From NCBI GenBank assembly GCA_013032095.1, contig WQBJ01000011.1, positions 62,001-126,000 of the forward strand: DNA of 64,000 bases. The letters run 5' to 3'. How positions within the stretch are numbered: position 1 is the stretch's first letter; each line of letters opens with the position of its first letter. Positions 54,680 through 61,245 of this stretch are shown here, one piece after another. Made by a program: the position numbers and the translations under genes. Below the pieces are notes generated by a model that saw only the letters and a list, made by a program, of their open reading frames with translations, had not been told where the DNA came from and made no database searches. The DNA comes from Ruegeria atlantica. GTDB taxonomy: Bacteria; Pseudomonadota; Alphaproteobacteria; Rhodobacterales; Rhodobacteraceae.

Positions 54680-56197
54680 ATGAAACATGTTGATATGCAA
54701 CAGATCCAACCGGAAACTGCCGACCGCCTGAATGATCTGATCGGAGATTTCGTAGGGCAGGGGCAGTCCTATTATCAAAAGGCCTTCGCCTACATGATGC
54801 AGGCACCAGGCTATCGCTTTACGGTGAACAAAGCCGCGGCGATCCTCGGACCGATCTGGTTTGGGGCGCGAGGACTATGGTCGTGGTTTCTGGGATTCCT
54901 GGTTCTGGAAACACTTGCCTATATCCAGATTGGCTTGGGCTTTTTTGGCGATCTGGGACGTGAATTTCGGGAGCGGGCGGAGCAGATCGAGCAGACGTTG
55001 GAGTTGCGTCGGCAACAGATTGCAGCAGCGGAACAATCCGGGTCGGCGACGCTTGATTCACTCAAACGCGCTGCGGAATCGCTTGAGGGTGCTCTGGCGG
55101 CTGCACAAGAGGCAGCCCGCACTGCGGATTCGACCGGGATCACTTATCTGGTCATCGGGATCGTCCTGTTGCTGGCGGTCAAGCTTCTGGCTGCCTCTCT
55201 GGCCAATTGGACGCTGGAAGGGCAATTCGCGCGTTGGCGATCAGATTCCAATGTAGCGCATGGGTGGTCCATCCCTCGGTTGATTGTCGCTACGGCGCTG
55301 ACTGGCGTGGTCGTTATCCTTTCCATGATTAAGTTCGCTCAACCTGACGCAGTGGCAGTACTAAAAACCTTCCCGACTAACCGGGACTGGCGACTGAATG
55401 TAGGCGACGGGGTGCAGGCGGTGTTCGAATGGACCAAAACCGCCGGGCGAGGATTCTTCGATGGACTGACCTACGGGATGCGCACCCTTCTGGACTGGAT
55501 CGAAGTTGTTCTAGTCGACACCCCCTGGCCGGTGGTTGCACTGGTGATCATCATGCTGGCCTACCTGTCGGCCGGTCCGCGTGTGGCGATCTTTACCGGT
55601 GCCGCACTGGCCTATCTGGGCTTGTTGGATTTCTGGGAAAAGGCAATGACCACGATTGCCCTGTTGGGGGCCGCAGCGCTGATTTCCATCACATTGGGTA
55701 TTCCGCTGGGTATCTATTGTGCCCGTCGGCCCCGCGCTTTTGCGATCGTGCGGCCCATACTTGATTTCATGCAGTCGATGCCATCCTTCGTTTACCTGAT
55801 CCCGGTTGTGGCCTTCATCGGATCGGGCAAACCAGCCGGCGTTGTGGCGACCATGATCTTTGGCAGCCCTCCGGTGATCCGTTTCACTGTTCTTGGTTTG
55901 CAGCAGGTGCCCGAAACAGTGCGCGAGGCCGCCTTGGCGTTCGGTGCAACACCTCGGTATCTGCTGTGGCGGGTCGACCTGCCGTTGGCACACAAGACCA
56001 TCATGGCGGGGGTAAACCAGACCATCCTGATGTCGCTGGCCATGGTCGTTGTCGCGTCACTGATCGGAGCCAAAGGACTGGGAGAGGATGTGTTGGAGGC
56101 GCTGCAATACGCGGCGGCGGGGCAGGGTATCCTGGCCGGTCTCGCGATCCTGTTCTGCGCACTCATTCTGGATCGGATTGTGGCCGGAAAGAAATAA
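54680..56197 (+). CDS. betaine/proline-type ABC permease with long N-terminal extension
   Basis: The 505-residue protein is longer than ProW (about 350). Residues about 300-505 are the usual permease domain (ISITLGIPLGIYCARRPRA, FVYLIPVVAFIGSGKPAGVVATMIFGSPPVIRFT, ETVREAALAFGATPRYLLWRVDLPLAHKTIMAGVNQTI with the EAA loop). Ahead of it is an extension with two hydrophobic segments (about 55-85 and 155-175) flanking a charged, probably coiled-coil stretch rich in E, Q, R and A (about 92-150). The extension may be a sensor or scaffold. It is last in the transporter operon. Confidence 0.9.
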   Translation: MKHVDMQQIQPETADRLNDLIGDFVGQGQSYYQKAFAYMMQAPGYRFTVNKAAAILGPIWFGARGLWSWFLGFLVLETLAYIQIGLGFFGDLGREFRERAEQIEQTLELRRQQIAAAEQSGSATLDSLKRAAESLEGALAAAQEAARTADSTGITYLVIGIVLLLAVKLLAASLANWTLEGQFARWRSDSNVAHGWSIPRLIVATALTGVVVILSMIKFAQPDAVAVLKTFPTNRDWRLNVGDGVQAVFEWTKTAGRGFFDGLTYGMRTLLDWIEVVLVDTPWPVVALVIIMLAYLSAGPRVAIFTGAALAYLGLLDFWEKAMTTIALLGAAALISITLGIPLGIYCARRPRAFAIVRPILDFMQSMPSFVYLIPVVAFIGSGKPAGVVATMIFGSPPVIRFTVLGLQQVPETVREAALAFGATPRYLLWRVDLPLAHKTIMAGVNQTILMSLAMVVVASLIGAKGLGEDVLEALQYAAAGQGILAGLAILFCALILDRIVAGKK

Positions 56198-56209
56198 CTT
56201 ACGAGTGCA

Positions 56210-56241
56210 CGTGATCACTAGTCGAGCGGCAGGTGATCACG
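56210..56241. terminator. strong inverted repeat after the transporter operon
   Basis: CGTGATCAC (56210-56218) and GTGATCACG (56233-56241) form a perfect nine-pair stem with a 14-base loop, 12 bases after the permease stop. There is no T-run, so it may be a Rho-type 3' end, an mRNA stabiliser, or a protein site (each arm contains the palindrome GTGATCAC). Confidence 0.55.
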
Positions 56242-56432
56242 CCCCTTAGTTGCCTTGCTTGACGTAGACTGCGATGGCTGTTCGGCTGCTTTTCAGCTTT
56301 CGCTACGCGCGGCGCATGCGAGTCAGTAACAGGAGATAAATTACCGCAATGGGCTCATTCCACCAGCTGAGCGATCTGCAGGAAATGGGTGCTCCGAGCC
56401 CAGAGTGACAGATGCTGCGCTTTGCGCGAATG

Positions 56433-57317
56433 TCAGCTTGGATTGGTTTCTTCAGAAAGCGCCAACGCGATCTGTTGCGTTTCAGGGCGTTGACGAGAGG
56501 CGTCTGGAAGGTTCACAAGAATGAATCGACCAGTTGTGCATGACCGCTCGTCCGCCTTCACAAGCGAGCCGGACTGCAAGGCCTCTTCGATCAACGGCAA
56601 ATGTCCCATTAACATGCCTGCGCCAGCCTTCGTCTCTTCCACCGCCAGACTATACAATGAAAATTGTGCACCTCTTTGAGGGTGTTGCACCGGCGCTCCC
56701 ACGGTTTCTGACCAAAGTCGCCAATCGTCGATCCAAGTTTGATCGTGTAACAATGCAATATGATCGAAACCCTCAAATCGCTTTAAAACTGAGGGTGCGC
56801 ATACAGGGACGATCTCGTCGGAGCAAATCCGGATCTGATTTTGATCGGGGTCTGGCACGCCAATGAAAATGGACAAATCGAATAGCTCGCGCGTTAAGCT
56901 GGGTGGGGTTTCCATCGCTGTGACAGAGAAATTGATCTCGGGGAACAGCTCTCTGATCCTAGCAAGGCGCCTGGGCAGCCAAAGTTGGGCGAGGGACGGA
57001 AGGGCCGCAATGTGAAAATCGGTATCTGGTCTCAGATTGCGCAGCGCGTGTGTGGCGTCCGCCAATCCGTCAAAAGCGGTAGTGAATTTTGGCAGTAGAT
57101 CGGATCCAGCAGCCGTAAGCGATACTCCTTGGGCGTTGCGGCGAAACAAGGCCGTGCCTGCCCAACCTTCGAGCGTTTTTATGTGCTGCGAAATCGCACC
57201 TGGCGTGACGTTCAATTCCTCCGCGGCAGCGACAAAACTGATGTGCCTTGCAGCCGCCTCAAATGCACGCATGGCGTTCAATGGAGGACCTTTGGGGCGT
57301 TTGGGTGCAACACTCAC
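56433..57317 (-). CDS. LysR-family regulator divergent to SHMT-like gene
   Basis: The protein is about 294 residues from GTG 57317. Relatives begin close to the motif PPLNAMRAFEAAARHISFVAAAEELN, so the start should lie here even though the frame is open to 57554; that longer start would overlap the divergent gene by 140 bases. The helix-turn-helix and effector domain are intact. It is placed 96 bases from the SHMT-like gene and probably regulates it. Confidence 0.87.
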   Translation of the reverse strand: MSVAPKRPKGPPLNAMRAFEAAARHISFVAAAEELNVTPGAISQHIKTLEGWAGTALFRRNAQGVSLTAAGSDLLPKFTTAFDGLADATHALRNLRPDTDFHIAALPSLAQLWLPRRLARIRELFPEINFSVTAMETPPSLTRELFDLSIFIGVPDPDQNQIRICSDEIVPVCAPSVLKRFEGFDHIALLHDQTWIDDWRLWSETVGAPVQHPQRGAQFSLYSLAVEETKAGAGMLMGHLPLIEEALQSGSLVKADERSCTTGRFILVNLPDASRQRPETQQIALALSEETNPS

Positions 57318-57344
57318 GACTTTAGCCTTAGTTTTTCTACGCCG

Positions 57345-57359
57345 AGAAATAGCATTTCT
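57345..57359. promoter_or_regulatory. palindrome between LysR and SHMT-like genes
   Basis: AGAAAT, three bases, ATTTCT is a perfect inverted repeat in the 96-base divergent gap. It is a plausible LysR site, though short. Confidence 0.35.
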
Positions 57360-57413
57360 GCTTTGCGCTGTCACCGCGTTCAAGGGCACACTATCCCAAA
57401 CGGAGGATATACA

Positions 57414-58721
57414 ATGACGCTTGTGGAACGAGATTGGGTGCCTGCGACCTGCGAAACACGGGTTCAGGACATTGCGAACAAGTCGGCAGGTATGGCATCT
57501 GCCGATCTTCTGACCCGAATTGAAGGTCTTGCCGAAAAGAACCGTGTGATCCACGAAGAAGAGTGTTTCAACCTCAACCCGGCCACTAATGTGATGAACC
57601 CCAAGGCCGAAGCGCTTTTGTCCTCTGGCATCGGCTCACGGCCCTCTTTGGGGTATCCGGGCGACAAATACGAAATGGGTCTGGAGGCCATTGAAGAAAT
57701 CGAAGTGATTGCGGCGCAGCTTTGTGCCGAGGTATTTGAGGCTAAGTTTGCAGAGGTTCGCGTCCCCTCGGGTGCTCTGGCCAACCTTTATGGCTTTATG
57801 GCAACCTGCAAAGCAGGTGACACGATCATCGCGCCGCCTGCGTCGATTGGCGGGCATGTCACACATCATCTTGCGGGATGCGCCGGACTGTTTGGTTTGC
57901 GCACGATCGAGGCACCGGTGGACGCCGCTGGCTATACGGTCGATCTCGATCAGCTTCACGCATTAGCCTTGGCCGAACGCCCAAAACTCATCACCGTTGG
58001 TGGCAGTTTGAATCTGTTTGAGCACCCTGTGGCCGAGGTGCGCGCAATCGCTGACGAGATCGGCGCAAAAGTCATGTTCGATGCCGCTCACCAATGTGGG
58101 ATCATCGCGGGCAAGGCCTGGTCCAATCCACTCACTGAGGGTGCCCATTTCATGACGATGAGCACCTACAAAAGCCTTGGCGGTCCCGCAGGCGGTTTGA
58201 TCGTCACCAACGAGTCCGACATTGCTAAGGCGCTCGACGCTATCGCATTTCCCGGCATGACGGCCAACTTTGATGCGGCGAAAACAGCGGCGTTGGTGGT
58301 GACCATGCTGGATTGGAAAGAATTTGGTGAGGCTTACGCAAAAGAGATGATTGCCATGTCTCAGGCTCTGGCATCGAAATTAAACGAAATTGGCGTGCCG
58401 GTCTTTGGTGGTGGCGAAGGATTTACAAATTCTCATCAGTTCGCCGTCGAAGCTTCTGCATTTGGAGGCGGTCAAGCTGCGTCCAAGACCTTGAGAGAAA
58501 ACGGGTTCCTGGCGTGCGGCATCGGACTACCCGTCGCGGCTGTTGCAGGTGACTTGAATGGTTTGAGAATTGGGACGCCTGAATTGGTTCGTTGGGGCAT
58601 GACCGTAGATGACGCTCATCAATTGGCGCATTTGATAAAACGCGGCCTGGAAGAAACTGGGTTAGCGGGAGAGGTGTCTAGCTGGAGACAAACTTTCAAC
58701 AAGCTGTGTTTTGTGCACTAG
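57414..58721 (+). CDS. serine hydroxymethyltransferase-like PLP enzyme
   Basis: The 435-residue fold-type I PLP enzyme starts at ATG 57414 after GGAGGA. Seen motifs match SHMT: GYPGDKYEMG (80-89, compare GYPGKRYYGG), PSGALANLYGF, FDAAHQCGIIAG with Asp223 and His226, and the PLP lysine K253 in MSTYKSLGGPAGG (SHMT has THKTLRGPRGG). It differs in the lysine context and elsewhere, so it is a divergent paralogue, possibly acting on an alpha-methyl serine, another beta-hydroxy amino acid, or as an aldolase. A tetrahydrofolate link would suit this window's one-carbon genes. Confidence 0.85.
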   Translation: MTLVERDWVPATCETRVQDIANKSAGMASADLLTRIEGLAEKNRVIHEEECFNLNPATNVMNPKAEALLSSGIGSRPSLGYPGDKYEMGLEAIEEIEVIAAQLCAEVFEAKFAEVRVPSGALANLYGFMATCKAGDTIIAPPASIGGHVTHHLAGCAGLFGLRTIEAPVDAAGYTVDLDQLHALALAERPKLITVGGSLNLFEHPVAEVRAIADEIGAKVMFDAAHQCGIIAGKAWSNPLTEGAHFMTMSTYKSLGGPAGGLIVTNESDIAKALDAIAFPGMTANFDAAKTAALVVTMLDWKEFGEAYAKEMIAMSQALASKLNEIGVPVFGGGEGFTNSHQFAVEASAFGGGQAASKTLRENGFLACGIGLPVAAVAGDLNGLRIGTPELVRWGMTVDDAHQLAHLIKRGLEETGLAGEVSSWRQTFNKLCFVH

Positions 58722-59261
58722 CGGCACACCGGCCGTTGGGTTGCATTGCGAAAAAGTCGACTTCGTTGCGCTCACCTGCCATTTGTCGCCATTTGCTGAA
58801 AGTCCGGAATGTGGCCACTGTGAGTCCCGCGAGACCTCAAACGCACGCATGGTGCGAACGGCAGCAATGCGGGCGCAACCGCAGCATTTCAAGACAGCGC
58901 TCAATGGTGGCTTTGGGCCGTCCTCGCCAGCGAGATGCGCACAGTAACGGCCTCGTTAATCTTAACCTCTTCCAACGTCCTGAAAAACGCGCTGCCAACC
59001 ATATAAGAAACTCCTCAACCTGCCGTTCTTATGGCAAAGCGGCGCTCAACCTATCATCGCGGTTCATCTCCATCCTTCGATAATGGGAACATGCGGGGAC
59101 CTTAGTTTGTCAGATTTTCTTTGCGTGGTGTCAAATTGATGAAAGAATGCATCGACCGGCAAGGATTGCTCGCCTCGGATGCAGCGAGCGCTTCGAGAAA
59201 GAACCTCGATGCGCGCTGAGCCATCAGGCAATCAGCAAGCGCGAATACGCAAGGGGGGACT
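58722..59261. other. intergenic region before the receiver gene
   Basis: In these 540 bases I see no convincing gene. Overlapping frames of 60-80 codons on both strands have no recognisable family. No tRNA or strong hairpin was found. The end carries the ribosome site AAGGGGGG of the receiver gene. Confidence 0.5.
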
Positions 59262-59630
59262 TTGACTAAAGTTCTGTTGGTAGAAGATAACGAAATGAAT
59301 CGCGATATGCTTTCGCGCAGATTGGCGCGCAAAGGGTTTAATGTCCTTGTCGCGAAGGACGGGATGGAAGGTGTTTCGATGGCGAACAGGGAAACTCCGG
59401 ACATAATATTAATGGACATGAGCTTGCCGGAAATTGATGGGTGGGAGGCTACGCGGCGTATCAAGGCAGCGCCCGAGACAGCCTCGATCCCAGTGGTGGC
59501 ATTGACCGCGCACGCGATGGCCAGTGATCGGGAAAAGGCGCTGGAAGCAGGTTGTGATGACTTCGATACCAAACCTGTCGAGCTTGACCGTTTGTTGGAA
59601 AAGATGGAGAAATTGCTGCCGGCGTCTTAG
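59262..59630 (+). CDS. single-domain response regulator (CheY/DivK-like receiver)
   Basis: The 122-residue receiver domain stands alone, with Asp9 (VEDN), phospho-acceptor Asp52 (IILMDMSLPEIDGWE), Thr82 (ALTAH) and Lys104 (DTKPVE). The start is TTG 59262 after AAGGGGGG. No output domain is present, so it signals by protein contact, as DivK does, or acts as a phosphate sink. It is convergent with a cyclase gene (11 bases between stops) beside a hybrid kinase, its probable partner. Confidence 0.9.
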   Translation: MTKVLLVEDNEMNRDMLSRRLARKGFNVLVAKDGMEGVSMANRETPDIILMDMSLPEIDGWEATRRIKAAPETASIPVVALTAHAMASDREKALEAGCDDFDTKPVELDRLLEKMEKLLPAS

Positions 59631-59641
59631 ATTAGAACTGC

Positions 59642-61243
59642 TCAGTCCACAGCAGGTTTGCGTTGGGTAACATAGTAGGTCCTGACCTGACCTTTGCCTT
59701 TTACCCTTGTATCGGCAGGTTCAGAGAGGTCAAAGCGATGCTCGATCAGTCTGGCGGTGGCCTCGGATACTTGTACTCTGCCGGGCGCACCTGTTGATTC
59801 AAGTCGGCTGGCAAGGTTAACCGTATCTCCCCAGACATCATACAGAAAGCGCTGCGACCCGATTATTCCGGCAACCACCGGCCCGCTATGCACGCCGACC
59901 CTGATGTGCATCGGGTGGTGTGTTTCATGGTTCAGCGCTTCGACTTGTTCGAGCATTCTAAGGGCCATTTCCACGATTACCTCAGCATGATCTTCACGGT
60001 CGTCTGGCACACCGGCGGCGACCATGTACGCGTCGCCGATCGTCTTAATCTTTTCGACGCCAAGTTCCGTCGCAGCCTTATCAAATCCCGTAAAGATCCG
60101 ATTGAGGTAATCTACTACATGCGCCGGTGGCAGCCTCGCCGACATTTCGGTAAAGCCAACAATATCGGAAAAAAGAACCGTGGCGTCGTTGTGTCGATCG
60201 GCGATCGTGGCCTCGCCGTCGTTCAGTCGCGTCACTATCTGTTGCGGCAGAATGCTAAGTAAGAGTTGTTTGTACTTTTGCTTCTCCGCTTCCATCATCT
60301 CAAGGTAACGGCGCTCGCGCTCCCTCCAGTTATTTTTCTCTAGCGCCGCGCTTATCCGGGCTTGTAACAGGATCGGGTTGAAAGGCTTAGGTAAGTAATC
60401 ATCGGCACCGGCCTCAATGCAGCGTGCTACGCTTTCGATCTCATCCAAGGCTGAAATCATTATGACTGGGATATCATGAAGGACGTCATCCTCTTTTAAT
60501 CGGGCCAAGACTTCAAAACCATTTAAATCCGGCATCATCAGATCAAGCAGAACCAGATCAAACGAATGGCGAGACATCATTTCCAGAGCGGAATAACCAC
60601 CATCGGCAGTCCAAACTTTGTGTCCGTCTCGCGTTAGTCGACGGGCGAGCAAGTTCCGGTTGGCTAAATTATCATCGACAACAAGGACATCACCGGTAAG
60701 TGCAGCGGTATCAGCTATTGGGGCGAGTGGCTGCAAACTCTGGACCAGATTTGCAAACATCTCAAAGGAATCCTGCGATGTGTCAGAGACCTTGGGGTCA
60801 TCGTCGGACAAACCTGCAAGCTTGTCGATATATTGCAGTAAGGTGTCCGTATGTTCCAAAAGTCCAAGAAGATCTGGCTCCAAATGTTTTGCCTGCAGGT
60901 CTTCCAAATCCTCAAGCAACATCTCGCTGTAGCCTTTGATCGCGTTCATCGGTGTACGCAGATCGTGACGCAGCCGTGCCACGCCCTCATCGTCGTTGGC
61001 CGTCAGCCGTGTTGCCACGTCAGGGTGCAGAAGCTGATTTACCAAGGCATTCAGCTCGGTTGTTGCTCGGGAAATTCGATCCAGATCCGAGGCAACTTCA
61101 TCCAGCTTCAGATGTTCGACTTCGCTTTGAAGCAATTCGCATAACCCGACGATAGCGCTGACCGGAGAGATGAGATTTTGACGCAAATTCGCCAACCACA
61201 CCGCCCGTGCGTGTTGTGTTTCGTTTTCGGGGCCGTCATTCAC
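59642..61243 (-). CDS. adenylate cyclase with two H-box segments and a receiver domain
   Basis: The 533-residue soluble protein has three parts. Residues 15-140 hold two HisKA-like repeats: LRQNLISPVSAIVGLCELL (21-39), where Gln22 replaces the histidine, and LRHDLRTPMNAIKGYSEMLL (91-110) with His93. No kinase ATPase domain follows. A receiver spans about 186-300 with phospho-acceptor Asp234. A class III cyclase spans about 345-530 with metal aspartates D360 and D404; Lys398 and the DVWGDTVN aspartate favour ATP as substrate. GTG 61243 begins two bases after the hybrid-kinase stop. Phosphorylation by that kinase probably controls cAMP output. Confidence 0.9.
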   Translation of the reverse strand: MNDGPENETQHARAVWLANLRQNLISPVSAIVGLCELLQSEVEHLKLDEVASDLDRISRATTELNALVNQLLHPDVATRLTANDDEGVARLRHDLRTPMNAIKGYSEMLLEDLEDLQAKHLEPDLLGLLEHTDTLLQYIDKLAGLSDDDPKVSDTSQDSFEMFANLVQSLQPLAPIADTAALTGDVLVVDDNLANRNLLARRLTRDGHKVWTADGGYSALEMMSRHSFDLVLLDLMMPDLNGFEVLARLKEDDVLHDIPVIMISALDEIESVARCIEAGADDYLPKPFNPILLQARISAALEKNNWRERERRYLEMMEAEKQKYKQLLLSILPQQIVTRLNDGEATIADRHNDATVLFSDIVGFTEMSARLPPAHVVDYLNRIFTGFDKAATELGVEKIKTIGDAYMVAAGVPDDREDHAEVIVEMALRMLEQVEALNHETHHPMHIRVGVHSGPVVAGIIGSQRFLYDVWGDTVNLASRLESTGAPGRVQVSEATARLIEHRFDLSEPADTRVKGKGQVRTYYVTQRKPAVD

Positions 61244-61245
61244 AA

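Noticed and set aside
57129-57413. Extended start of the SHMT-like gene at 57129
   Set aside because: It runs antisense through the LysR DNA-binding domain; ATG 57414 has a GGAGGA site and an SHMT-like beginning.
58711-58947. Small cysteine-rich frame downstream of the SHMT-like gene
   Set aside because: No ribosome site, it overlaps the end of the SHMT-like gene, and there are overlapping frames on both strands without family resemblance.
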